A stretch of 64,000 nt of DNA from positions 2,418,001 through 2,482,000 of the forward strand of contig JAFFSR010000237.1 in NCBI GenBank assembly GCA_017163975.1. Direction: 5' to 3'. The position numbers were made by a program, and so were the translations under genes. A model generated the notes under the pieces. It had not been told where the DNA came from and searched no databases. It saw only the letters and a list, made by a program, of their open reading frames with translations. Position 1 is the stretch's first letter, and each line of letters opens with the position of its first letter. Below, one piece after another: positions 1 to 12,900 of the stretch. This stretch comes from Anastatus disparis. Taxonomy: Eukaryota; Arthropoda; Insecta; Hymenoptera; Eupelmidae.

Positions 1-163
1 AAATTCTATTTTTATTTAAATTTTGCAATTCTCCATTTCATAAAGTTTAAATAAAATAATTTTGCTCAATTCATGGCAATTAATTTTAATTTATTTAACA
101 TTACCAATTTTATTATTGAGTGTTAAAATATCAAAACTATAATTGAAGCTAATATTAAATTAC

Positions 164-1502
164 CAATATATTCTTTGTAATCTACTCTTCCAGGTCTAAT
201 AAGAGCGGGATCCAATCTCTCCAAATAATTGGTAGTCATAAATAAAATTCTTCCTTCAGACGAAGCTACTCCATCTAAAGCATTGAGTAAACCGCTTAAA
301 GTGACACTATTTAAACCTTGATAAGCAGCTTTGACTTCTTTTGATTCTTCTCTGCTTACAAATACAGCATCAATATCTTCCAAAAGAATAATTGTTTGTT
401 GTGGAGCAATAGCTAATAAATGATTCAGTCTGTCATCAGAGAGCATTCTATCTGATAAATTTAATACACAAATACCACGTTCCATATGACCAGCTAAAGC
501 TGTTATAAATGATGATTTTCCACAACCAGGTGGTCCATGTAATAAGTAACCTCTTCTATAAGGAATTCCTCTATCACTGTACCATGATACATTTGCAATA
601 AATTCTTGACAATCTTTTACTATTTTATCAGTTATACCACTATCAAGAATTACACTTTCAAGAGGTCTTTGCTTTTTTGGATGTCCAAACTGTCTCCATT
701 CATGTCCCATTGCTGTATACATTATTGTTTTTCCTTTATGCTCTGCTAATGCCATTTGTCTAGCTGTAAAGTAAAATTAATAATTTTTATAAATGATAAA
801 TTTACTAAATGATAAACTTTTAGTCATAAAATTAAAAGTTGAGTCTAGATTACCTTCTTCTAAAATTTCAAAATATATGGCTCTGTTTTTTCCAAAAGCT
901 GTTAGATGTACCGATTCAAATGGCATTCCCAAATTCACATCATGCATCTGCTGTTCTCTTGTCCTTTCAACTTTAATCCAATTCTTTCCATACCTTAATT
1001 TACAAAGTATAAACAAAATCACTTATTATTCATTTACCACTAATTATTGTTTTATGTTATAATCCTTATTAATTTCAATAAATATATCAAACCTAAAGAA
1101 ATGTGTACCAATGCTGGGAATAAATTCATATCTTGTACAAACATATCCTGTATCGCTTTGTTCAAAACTTGTCGATACAGCAAGATGCTGAGTTTTCTTA
1201 GCACCTCTATACGTAATCCATTTTAAAAGCCAATCATAACTTTTATCTCTACATGGAACTTCTAATGTTATCATGTAATGTCGTCTGAAATTCTAAGATA
1301 AAATTAAATGATCTATTACATAAAAAATTTATAACTTTAAATTCGAAATTTTTATGTTTATTTGTAAATACCTAAACAATATTGTGCCAGCTTGCAAACC
1401 TTTGCGCAATATTGCTGCACCAGCACCCAAACCAAATAACCCAAATCCAGCACCAAAATATGGATTATCGGATAAAGATTGTACATATTCCATGAGAGTC
1501 AT
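164..1502 (-). CDS. BCS1: Mitochondrial chaperone BCS1, first four coding exons (3' end outside window)
   Basis: BCS1 is a AAA ATPase of the mitochondrial inner membrane that moves the folded Rieske iron-sulfur protein across the membrane for complex III assembly. Coding exons on the minus strand are 1372-1502, 1093-1284, 854-993 and 164-763; introns start GT and end AG and the phases join (about 355 residues of a family length near 420). The N-terminus carries the conserved [10 protein letters not shown] membrane-anchor region (residues about 13-22) and the BCS1 N domain with [11 protein letters not shown] and [10 protein letters not shown]. Exon 4 holds the Walker A motif GPPGCGKSS (about 231-239), Walker B ILLEDIDA (about 280-287) and [10 protein letters not shown] (about 344-353). 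The last donor is at 163, so the final C-terminal part lies left of base 1. The ATG at 1502 gives the family N-terminus. Identity is secure. Confidence 0.96.
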
Positions 1503-1769
1503 TTTTATTTTTATTTTTTAGTTACACTAATGCGATTTCATTTAAATAACACTAAAACTATTTTATGAACATAAATTTATTTTTGTGAGTAAATAATTAA
1601 AAAATTTTCACGCCTACACGCATTTTTTTAATAAAATAAGGTTTTTTTGAAAAATTATGTTTTTAATCATCTTATATAATTATCACTGTAAACATAATAA
1701 TATTCATTTTAAAATCGTGTAAACACATATACAAATTCTGTTACAGAATAAATTGAGGGTTATGTTTTG

Positions 1770-1815
1770 CCGGCTGCTAGACTGAGCTCGTGATTGGAAC
1801 GGTCGGTCAAGCAAA
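1770..1815 (-). promoter_or_regulatory. Probable BCS1 core promoter
   Basis: About 280 bases upstream of the BCS1 ATG is a GC-richer island in AT-rich DNA. On the minus strand it contains CCAAT (1797-1793) followed by an arthropod-type initiator TCAGT (1785-1781). Position and motifs suggest the transcription start; this is inference without transcript data. Confidence 0.3.
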
Positions 1816-2463
1816 ACAAGTAAGGTAACTGTTCCAATAACTTATAATGGTTTTATTAACAGATTAAAAATAAATAAAATAATTTCTTTAAATTATATGT
1901 ATAAAATAATGTAATAAAACAAATTATGTTTTGTAAATAAAGTCTTAAACTACATCTAATTTTTTAAATAAAAAATAGAGTAAAAGATTTTTAAAAAATA
2001 TTTTAAAATTTTGTTTTAAATGCAATGATAGTATGTTTAAGTTTCTTAAACTAATGTTTTTTAGGAAAATTTGATTAAAGAAATTTTAAAATAATACATT
2101 ATTTAATAAAAACATAATATACATATTCAAAATGATAAAAAATTAAAATATTAATATCCAATCTATTATTAACACACGAGAATATATGAGAAGTTGTCAA
2201 ACTCTTTCGTCTTACCATCTCAGTAGTCTGTCTCAATAAAAGATACGGTAAAAAAATCTGATTCATATAATTTAAACAATCTGATGCTGTGTTTTTCAAA
2301 TGTAGTATAAGGCTCATCAATCTAGTGATCATGTAATAATTAGAGGGTTAAAATTTATATTGAATATTATTATGTAATTATTTCTTTTTTTATAAATTCA
2401 AATGTTTTTTTGGTGATTTAAAAAAAATTTTTATTTTATTTTTATTATCAAGAATATAAACAC
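1816..2463. other. AT-rich intergenic DNA, nothing recognised
   Basis: AT-rich sequence with frequent stops in all frames. The short minus-strand open frame at 2099-2332 has no recognisable motif and no splice support. Confidence 0.6.
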
Positions 2464-2616
2464 TAATCTTGAGGACCTGAGTTCGAATCCTGCTCTTGGC
2501 GGCTGACTGTACAAGCACCATTGTGACATGTGCTTTGTTCACAAACACACTGCAAATCTCATCCGTCGCTAATTAGCATCACAATGATATCACAAATTCA
2601 GCGACGTTAATTAAAA
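2464..2616 (+). mobile_element. tRNA-derived SINE, copy A (5'-truncated)
   Basis: This copy lacks the tRNA A box but keeps an intact B box (GAGTTCGAATCC, 2480-2491), then a body shared with the copies near 15.9 and 25.5 kb: TACAAGCACCA, TGTGCTTTGTTCACA, CCGTCGCTAATTAGCATC and a 3' end GCGACGTTAA. The body outside the tRNA-like head is what shows common descent, so this is a dispersed SINE and not a tRNA gene. Confidence 0.85.
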
Positions 2617-4080
2617 TTAACACCAGAAAGAATGCCAATTCAATTTTCTTTAAGAATACGGCCTTTTTTATTGTATATTTTATTGAGGTAACTTATTTTT
2701 TACTTCTTAATTCGGTTGTCATCCAACCTTTTACAATTAAAAGCATTATATTTTTGTTTATTATTATTTATACTTATCTATGAACACACTTTGTACAGAT
2801 AACTTCTTACTGTATAACTTACGCCTTCTACTGAAAACTCTATACCCACTACTTGAAAAATTTTTTAAAAGTATTTACAATTTTCACAAAAATGTATGAA
2901 TTCCATATACAACATTTTTATATGATAAATGGATATAGCAGTTTATAAATAATTATTTATGCAACATGAATACATGTTTAAAAATTTAAAATAAAGCAAG
3001 ATTTTGAAATTTTTATAATAATTTCTCTAAATTTGATATGCATGTTATTTAGATAAAAATGTTTGCAAAGTTTACTTATTTTCAAAGTATTATATAAAAA
3101 TAAAAAATAATAGTTAATATTTAAAAAAATAGAATAATAATAACAATTCAACCGGTATCAAATAAATAAAATTAAATTAATCGAAAAAAAATTATTCTAT
3201 CAAGTTATATTAAGAAATTAAGTTCATATATATTAAAAATCTGTAAAAAATATATTTTTTTTTAAATAGAACAAAACCAATTGTATTTCGTATATTGAAC
3301 AATATTTTCAACACTTTAACCACACAAAATATTTCCTATCGCGGTATAAATATTAAAAATTATTTTTACACGGTAATTGAAACATAATAGTCGATAATAA
3401 ATAAACTGATTAAATTTTTAATTTACAAAACTTAAGTATCAAAATTAAGTTAAATGAGATATCTCTACGTGCAAAGTAATAACCGCATAAGACGAAAAAA
3501 CAGAAATATTATATTTTATTACAGAAAAAAAAGTTTCCATCCGCAGACATTATGCAATTGTATCTTTCATTCATCTTTTACGTAATACATCAATACGAAA
3601 ATTTCCAGCTCGCCGTTTTGGTCCACAGCGATTGTTTATAAATAAATTGAAATTTAAAAACTGTTGCGCGATTCTAAAGAAATGTCTTTGAAGATTTAAA
3701 TAATTTTAGAAACGAATTGAGATTTACCTTAAATAATGTTAGTTTCTTGGAAATTTCAAATAAATTTTATGTCTCGTATTATTTGAATTTCAAAATATGA
3801 AAGCACTGGAAATTTTATATTTCTATTGATTGAAATTCGATAAGGTGAATTACGAAAGAAAATTTAAAAGATATTTTTCTTCATACGAATAAATTGTTTT
3901 CGAATAAATAAATCTTTAATAAAAAAAGGTTCGAATAAATATTTGTATCAAAAACAATTAAAAATTTATGCACGACCCTCTTTCAATTCAACATTATAAA
4001 ATACATTTTCCAACTCTCTCAACAATATAAAAAAAAAAAATCAATCCAACGAAAACAAAAAAAAAAGCAGAAATAAAAGA
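2617..4080. other. AT-rich intergenic DNA
   Basis: Long A and T runs and no coding frame, RNA gene or repeat that can be supported. Confidence 0.6.
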
Positions 4081-7000
4081 AAAAGATCTATCATCTAATT
4101 GGCCTGGGAAAAGGTGCGCTAATTGACGCGCGACGATTCTCCAAAGCAATATAACATTAAAGCTCTTTCTCTTTTTTTATTTATTTTTATTTTATTTTTT
4201 CGATCGATTGACAAAAGGCCATCTTTCTTCTCTCTGCTAACACACACACTGGCTGCCGAGTGTGCGGGAGTGTATCGTAACTATATAACGCACGTATATA
4301 CCCATACAAAATACGTGCATATATAAAAAGCGGCCCACGCGTCCTTGCATATACATAAAGGCCCTTTAAGAATGAATAAAAATAATAAAAAAAAAAAAAA
4401 AATTAACAGAATGAAAGAAAGAGATAGAAAAAGATAGAATCATATATATATAGAAAGAGAGAATTAACTGTTGGGTGCCTATACGTTTAAGCGCGCCGGT
4501 ATATGAGACTTTCTTTCTGTTGCGGACTACATTAGGCGGAAGGTGGGCGTCTTCTACACTCTTGGCGCATATACTTTTTTTACTTTTAATATTTTATATA
4601 GACGCGTGTAATAAAATACACGCGTTAAATAATAATAAAAAAAAGAGATTATTTCTCAATGGCAAATACCGGTATATGTGATAATCAATAAGCTTATTAT
4701 GCCGAAGAAAAAGAAAAATGGAAAAGTGGGACTTTTCAATTTTCAATTGATTTCCTTTTATTTATTTTTTTTTGGGTTACAAAAGAAAAAAAAAAGAGAA
4801 AAAAGCAATAAAATATATAAAAAGGAGACTCGTTTAATTTGGAACTGCGCGCGTTGTATTGGAAAGCTTTATGTTATATACCTGTTATAGTAGGAGTGAA
4901 GACAGAAAGAGAGAGAACGAGAGAAAGAAAGAGAGGCCTTGAAATCCGTATTAGGTAGGAAAGGAGTGAATGAGTCGTACGCACACACCAATTGAATTGC
5001 GAGTATACATAGCGGAGGTATATTGCTGGGCTATATATACACCTTCCTTTTTTTTTTATTTTTCATTTTTTTAAATCTTTGTAAATTAATGTTTTATTTA
5101 ATTTATTGTGTTAACAGAATTTAACGCATTGGGATTATAGCGTTTTTATATTTTCGTTGAAAATTTATACGATCGATTAAATTATATTGTATGTTTATGA
5201 GCAATAATTGTCATTTTATAATGGAATTTCGAAATTTTCAAAGAATTCTTTTATACATTTCTTTATGAAAATTGAACGCGACAAATATCAGTTTCAATGG
5301 ATGCATGTATTTACGATATTATCAAACGTGTTCATTAAAGTTTTTTTTCTTAATTTAAGAAAACTGCATTTGGAACACGAATTTACAAATTTTTATTACA
5401 GGAGATATTCAGTAGAGTTAAATGTAGTTGAACTAATGATGAAATATTTAAAAAATTTTATGAATTTATACCGTGTCAAAACTTTGAACGTTTATCTTCT
5501 TTTTTTTACATTATTTTTTCGTACAATGAAAACAAGCAGTAGCTGCCAGAACTAGGTAAGACACTAAATCCATAGCGCTATTCATCAATTACAAAATGAT
5601 TGATTACGGGAAAAATTTAGCTTGCATTTTTCTTTCGGCTATATTTCATAAATTTTAAAGAATTTAGATTAGGTTTCTATTTTTTATTGCAAAAGTTATA
5701 CTGGTAGGTGTAAAATGTCGATTTTTTTCCTTCGTATTATTTGTAATCGATGAAATTAAGATTTTTAGAAGATATGAAAAAAAATGATTCTTTTAGAAAT
5801 TGTTAAATTAGTACCAATTACATTATTTTATTAATCTAATTAAACTTTTAACATAATCATCCTTAAAAATAAAAAGAACTATATAAACTAATTAATTACA
5901 TAAGATCAAAGTATCAAAATAAAATATTCGCTATCATTAAAACCTTTTAATCTCTCGCTATTAATTTAGCAAAACTCAACACTCTCTATCCTAAAAAAAC
6001 TGAGCTTCCCAAAAAAAGACTGTCATCCTTTCAACAAAAAAATAAAAAAATAAAAAAAAAGAGGTAAAAAGAAAAAAAAATTTTAAATATGCCTTATCCC
6101 AATGCATTTCGGTATGTGTATAGCTATACGTCGCTTATAAAATTCGGTAGCGATTCCGCGAAGAGCGACAATCGTCGAATGAGCGACTCTTATAAAGCAA
6201 AACGCGCTTTATACCTCTCTTCTCTCTCTCTCTGTCCGCTAACTCGAGAAGAGGAGCAAGTTTTCTTATACCTGGTATATGCCTATACACCTCTTTCTTT
6301 CTATTATACATTCTATCTCTCTTTTATAAGCTCGTTTCTTTTTTTTCTCTTTTTAAATCTTTTCTTTTCCTTTTTTTTTTTTTATTCAAAGGTGGGCGTA
6401 AGGGCCGCGCCGTCGTCGTGTTCGTCGTCGTTCGGTATACAAGCTGGTTCCATACATGGCTATGCTATGTGGAAACGGACGGAGAGGAACGAGAAAGAGC
6501 GAGACGGAAAGAGCACGAGACACTGTAATAGGTCCCCACTTGTGAGGCCCCACGGTGTATACCCAAGCAGACCGGCAGTGTATAGTGTGTTTCTCTCGCT
6601 CGCTCTTTCTATCTATATATGTATATCCATATGTCGCGTGTGTTTGTGGATATATCCTTAATGCATGAAACATATACAGAGTCGTTGCATTGAAGGAGAG
6701 AAGCGTGGCTATAGGAGGAGGCTCGAAAAAGCCGTTTTATTCGTACGACTCGCGCCGTACTAGTGAGATATAGAGAGAGAGACAGGCCGGTATTAAGCTC
6801 TCTTTCGACCACCTTGCACTTTAGTTTATAAGTGATTTTTATTTCTCAATTTATTTTTCTTTTATTACACATTTTAGTTAACATTGTATTTAGAAAAATT
6901 TTGTTTTTTTTAGCAATTATGTACCGATAACTTTTTTATCTTATTGAATTGTGTTAAATTTTCAATTGTTTATATTAATTTTAAAAAAACCGAAGGGTAG

Positions 7001-7802
7001 TGATTAATAAAAAAAAACAAAATAAAAATAAGAAGGAAGATAATATGAACCAAGTAATATAGATGAGCTAATAAAAATAAAAAATAAGTGACAGTGTGAT
7101 ATGTGTGCGAAACGAAGAATGATCATCGTAGAACGAGGAGGAAGAAGAAGCTCGAGATAAAATTTCCTTAACATAAGAGATATATAGATATATTATATAT
7201 CCGAAAGAAAAAAAATAAAATCAAGAAAAATCAAGAGTAGTGCAGCGCTTGATAATCTGCGCTGACACCACGACAATAATAAAACGAGGTACAATTAGTT
7301 AATATATTAATTTATTAATATACATATGGATGTGCATAATGAAAGAAATTAAATGAATAAAACTAAAGAGGAAATTATATTATGCACTGTTTTTTTTTCA
7401 TCATCATTATTATTATTATTATTTTTTCCCTTCTCTTTAAACCGCCTCCGCTTTTAGTCTATAGGTATACGCGTACATGTGTGCATGTACTAAAAGAGAA
7501 GAAGTTGCGTTGGTTTATAAGGATTTCTTATGTAGGAAACTTGAGTCACTTATGTTACTTTTCCTCTGTTAAGTTGACTTGCTTGAATTATATGTACGAT
7601 TTAAAAAAAAAAAAGGAAATAAAATAAAGCTTCGCCAGCTAATGTAACGTTGACGAAGAATTTCTTTTTTTTTTGTAATTGAATTTCATATTTTTTAGTT
7701 CCCTTTTTTCTGTATCAAGATTAAAGATTAAGTTACTTTGATAAAAGGATTTAATTAGGAAATTAATGTCAGGAAGGAGTTGACGTTTATTATTTTTCTA
7801 TG

Positions 7803-7824
7803 CATATATATATATATATATATG
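7803..7824. repeat. (TA)n microsatellite
   Basis: Uninterrupted TA dinucleotides; a trinucleotide ATT run follows at about 7840-7860 and another at about 7400-7424. Confidence 0.85.
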
Positions 7825-9053
7825 TTTCTTGTAGATTTTTTCATTATTATTATTATTATTGAGTACGAGAAAGTTAAAATTTGAATTTATAATTTCATTC
7901 AAAACTTTTTAATGAGTTGGCTTATTCAATCCCGTAGTATAACATTCAGTTATTGAGACACAGAGGTGGGTTTTTATTAATATTGAGTATATATCGGTGA
8001 CGTTATATAAATAAGCATGTTTTATAAATTTAATTTAAAATTAAAAAAATAACAAGCTATACTTTTTTAGTATTAATAAAATTTTATAAGCTAACATATT
8101 TAATTTTACTGGTTAATAGATTTAAATATTAACGAAAGAACAAGGTGACGTTAAATTGTTGAAAAAAAAGGAGGAGAAGAAGGAGCGATGAATGAATAAC
8201 TTTGTTACAAGTTGAAGATTATTTTAGCTTCTTTCTTGTTAAATTTACATAATTTTATTCATGAACATTGCATTTGGCAGCAAGACTATAATGATGAAAA
8301 ATAATAAATATCCTTACTGATTTAAAAAAAAATATAAATATAAAAGCAAAAAAAAAAAACAACAACCGATCAGACATTAAAAGAAAACCAATTAAAATTC
8401 GCCTACTCCAACGTCCTCTTAAAATAATACGTAAGAATTTTTTGGTTACCAAAAGGAAACGAAAGAAAAGAATAAAATAATAGGAGTCTCTTCAAAGCTG
8501 AAGAAGAAACGATAAAGGAATAAAAAAAAAAAAGGAAAAATCTAAAATAAAATTTTGAAACCAGGCGTGTGCGTATATGAGTATGCTTATGTGCGCGCCG
8601 TTTTAAAGGCGAAAGGATATATAGAAAGAAGAAGCACGTGGGTTGGTAAAAGAAACTTGAATGAAACGCGCGTATGCATTCATAAAAAAAAATAAGAAAA
8701 AAAAAAAAAATTATGCATCCTATATTACATATACGTATGTATGTATATTCGAAACGGACGCGCTCATAAACGTAAGCATATAATGTATTTGCATGAAATT
8801 ATATGTGATGCTTGCAAAGTAAAAAAAAAAAATATAAGTTACAAAAAAAATATAAAAATAAATAACTGATCGTCTTGCTATATTCGTTTTCTTTTTTTCT
8901 TTTTTTCTTTTTTGGGAGTATAGTGATCAATTATTTTCGTATATATGTGCGCGCGTTTATAACGTTTTTATAATTAAAACGTCCAAAGATCCAGTATGCA
9001 ATATTTGTTAAATAACCGGTTCTTTTTTTTCCTCTCTTTTCTCTTCTGGATAA

Positions 9054-9076
9054 AAGAGAGAGAGAGAGAGAAAGAG
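9054..9076. repeat. (GA)n microsatellite
   Basis: GA repeat ending in an imperfect AAAGAGAC. GA/CT tracts like this recur at 28332-28350 and 39641-39660. Confidence 0.85.
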
Positions 9077-9796
9077 ACATTCTGTCGAAATCGTTTTGTT
9101 CAAAATAAATTTTCGTATACACCGAACGCGCACACCCGCCTTTAGTCGATTTATGAATGGCTCTTGGCTTTCAAAATTTAATGCAATAGGATTTTTGTAC
9201 GAGCCTTGTTATTTTGTTGATTTAGCATATTTTTGTTATTTATGATTTTTATTTTCGTGATTAAATAAATACAATAATTTAATGTTTTTTTTTTCTTCGA
9301 AATGTGAATTAGATGTTTATATTTTTTTAAAATTTTATAAATAAAATATTGAAAATACTCATGTCAAATTTTACTGAATGTTTTTTTATTCTTAGTAATT
9401 TTACAGTTTTTTTTTTGCTTCTTTTCAATTCTTTTTGAGCATATTCAAATTAAGTAATTATGTAATCGTGAAAAAATTTTAATGTATCCCAAAAATGATC
9501 GTATCTTTTATTTTCTTTATTCTTCTTTGTAAAACGCATGCCAAATTGTCTTGGGGATTGTCTCTTGGTTCTGTAATAAAAATATTTCAAATTAGTTGAT
9601 GTTTCTATTTCTTAGTAGTGGTGTTTTAACAAATAAATATTTTTAATGATAATTTTTAGCTAGCATTGTTAGTGAAATAAAAGAGGAAATTTTTGAAAAA
9701 TTTTTAATGAAACCATTATTAATAATGCCGATAAAAGATACTATTGTAACAAAAAGTCTTTCAAAAACAAATTTAGCTTAGGAAAATTACAATAAT

Positions 9797-9802
9797 TTTA
9801 TT
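9797..9802 (-). terminator. Candidate polyadenylation signal of DRC11
   Basis: AATAAA on the minus strand about 145 bases after the DRC11 stop codon at 9950-9948. Position fits a short 3' UTR; the motif is common in AT-rich DNA. Confidence 0.35.
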
Positions 9803-9947
9803 TTCGTTATTGAACAATAGTATTAAAAATAATAAAATAAAGAAATATTTTTTGTCATTTCTCACCTTGAAAATAATTTTTTGTTCAGACCAAAAAGGTA
9901 GTCAAAAATTCATCTTAAAAAAATCCGAAAAAAATCAAATTTATAGC

Positions 9948-12900
9948 TCATTTCTTCTTCGCTGATTTTTTAAGCTCTTCGATTTGCTTCAATTCCTCAT
10001 CTAAAATTTCTTTCCTCTCCTTTTCCATTTTAATTTTCGAAAATCTAAATTTATCAAAATTATCTAAATCCTTATGCGTCGGTGAACGACGCGCCAATCT
10101 CGTATCCAATATCTCTTGCTGTCTCAATGGATGTCTCTTGAACGTACATCTACGCGAAATGCCAACTGTTTTATCGAGTATTTCTTTGGCTACGCCAAAT
10201 GGCACATCATTGGCCATTAATTTAGCAAGACAAGACACATCATAATGTCGATCGATAAGTTCATGTTTCATAAGTGATTTTTTATACGACATGTACATTG
10301 TACCATAATCGCAAATCGGTATTATTATAAATTTATCGTGAAACTTGGCGAACGCCGCTTTTGTCATATAAGGCACTGTCGATGTCGTGAGAAAGAGAAC
10401 CTGTAAAACGTATTTATAAAGAGAAAACCACAAGTTTTTAAATGGTCTCAACTTGTTTTTCTTCTCTTTTCAATTCTCTTTTTTTTTATTTCTTATAAAA
10501 CTCCTTTTCTCTTTCTCTCTCTTTCTCTCTTGTGTCTGTAAAAACCATTAACGCGACGCGACTCGAAAAGCAAAACCGATCAAGCCGTTATATTCAATGA
10601 AGGAAGAAGAACGAGAAAGAAGAAGAAGAGTTAGAAGTCTTTTATTTTTCTTTCTTTCTTATTCATTTGTACGCGAGTGGGTGAAGTTTCTATACGTATA
10701 TATACTTTCGTGTCGCGTGTGCTACAAAGATTTGAAAAAAAAAAATCTATTGTAACATTATATATACGTACATAGAATTTTTGTTTACAATGAGCGCAAA
10801 ACTTTGATTTTATAATTTCAATTCACGTATACTTTAAGACTCTAACGCTGAGTATGTCATTTGCATGGATATTGGACGTAAGAAAAAAAAAATTTGTACT
10901 TTCAACTTGTGCGCGCCTAGATAGGCGCAAGTGCTTTGAACGCGTGGTTGGAGAAACGACAGTTTTCTTTTTTGTTTTTTTTTTGTTTTAAGTAAGCATA
11001 TTTCTTTTTAAAGAATAAGTTGATGGTTAAGACGACGATTGACTTTAAAATGACATTATTAGAGATGTTTAAGATTTTTTTAGAATTTTTATTGGAATAG
11101 CAATGTTTTTTAAACGTAATTTTTATAACTAATTTTTTTTTTAAATAAATGATTCTGATAAATTTAAATTTATTTAATAAACTAATTTTGGAAAAAATAT
11201 AATTTTTTAATTCGAATAATAATTATAAATCTTAAATGAAGAAAAATGAGAAAAATATACCTGATCTCCATGCTGTATATTTTTGGCAATCTTTTTATAA
11301 ATTAAACCGAACCTTTTAGGCTTATATTTTTTTTTATCTTTTGGTATTTTCTTCAGCCAAGTAGTCTCGCTTTCAGTTAATATGATAGACGGTGCTAATA
11401 TCTTAGCTAATTTACTGACGGCATAAACTAGTCTTATTGTATTCTTTTTACCTATAAAATGACCGTCATGATGTTCCGGCGTTAGATCGAATACTGTCGC
11501 CTATGTAATTATAAAGTAGTTATTTAATAAAGATGTAAAGGATTATGTATTCAAAATTTAGAAGAAAAGAACTGAATATTCTAATAATGTTTACATTAAG
11601 ATTTTTTTAAAGAAAAAAAAAAGGAAAATAATATAAAATTTTTTTTCATGTATGATTTCCTTGTTTCGATAATTTTTAAAAATCAATCATGAAAAAACCT
11701 TTTTTTTAACATTATCATTTCTCTAAAAATGTTAAATGAACTGTAAATAGGATTAGATTATCGATCATTAAACGAACCAATTTTGTATGTTGATAAACAT
11801 CTTCTAATTGAGCTGATGTTTAAGAATGAACTCTTAAACGATGTGGCGAAGAATGGACATCGTCTCTCAGGCCAAGTCATATTGTTTTAGTAATTTATTA
11901 TGATTTATGTGTCATTTATGATGATGCGTTGATGCATTTATTTCTATTATGACCATTATGTGATACTAACTTGTTTATATGTGTTTCGTCTTAATAAAAG
12001 AATTAAGAAAGTTCCTGTAACATCAGCTCAATAGAAAGATGTTTGTTGACATTAAAAATTTATTCGTTTGATGACCCATAGTTTTATTCTATTTGCTAAT
12101 GAATTCAAGCAAGTAATCGAGCCTGAAATTACTAAATTTTTTCACTTTTACGTAAATTTTATTTATAAAGAAAAAAAATTTACCCTTGCTTCTCTACAAA
12201 TAGCATCTGCAAGAAAATGTTGTCCACTAGGCCCAGGTCCAATAATAGCAATTTTTTTGTAATAAGGAGCAAGCTCGTTAACAGTTTTCGAAACAATTGG
12301 TAGTACACAATAATCCATGACTGTATGCTTAATATCACCGACACGCATATTTTTAAATTTATCATAAGCATACGTTTCTGTTCCCGGCCAATCGCTCAAT
12401 CGACAATTGTTTGGATATTCTTTTATGACATCCCAATTAATTAAATCCATCATAAGCTCATCTTCTGATATATGACCGTGTGGATCAATCTTTTTTTTAT
12501 GGCGCTTTTTGGGCGGAGCGTCTGGATCTAAATTTTTTCGAAGATATTTTGATGTTAAACTTTAATATTTAACTACAATAAAGATGAAATTTTAAAACCA
12601 ACCATCAAATATTTGCACCGAAGGAACAGTAAAAGTGCTATCTTTCTTATGATCCTCCAATATTGCACGATTCAAATGTGCCAATTCTTCTCTCATTTGA
12701 TCATCAGCTATAAGTCTCATGTCCAATTGTAACTGTTTGTATATTTCCTCTTCTATTAAATCCATAAGTAAACCACAATCTCTATCGAGTATTTGTTCAA
12801 TACGAAATAACCAACGATCTCTAAATTCTTCGTTACATTTAATCAAAAATTCAAAAACTTTGGATTCCTTTGGTACCCAACCTTCTGGCTCTGGTTTTTC

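Larger units (their letters stand above)
4081..9170. other. Low-complexity, regulatory-looking intergenic region
   Basis: AG-rich and CT-rich tracts (around 4400-4470, 4890-4940, 6210-6390), a CpG-rich patch (6390-6600), TATA-type runs and short CpG words alternate here. Open frames such as 6089-6661 are low-complexity (serine, leucine, phenylalanine) and occur on both strands. The stretch may hold the promoter and untranslated first exon of the plus-strand LRR gene whose coding part starts at 18352; for example 7230-7288 ends in AACGAG followed by GTACAATT, a passable donor. That link is inference. Confidence 0.4.

Noticed and set aside
6089..6661. 190-codon plus-strand open frame
   Set aside because: Low-complexity Ser/Leu/Phe composition from CT tracts, an overlapping frame on the other strand, and no domain.
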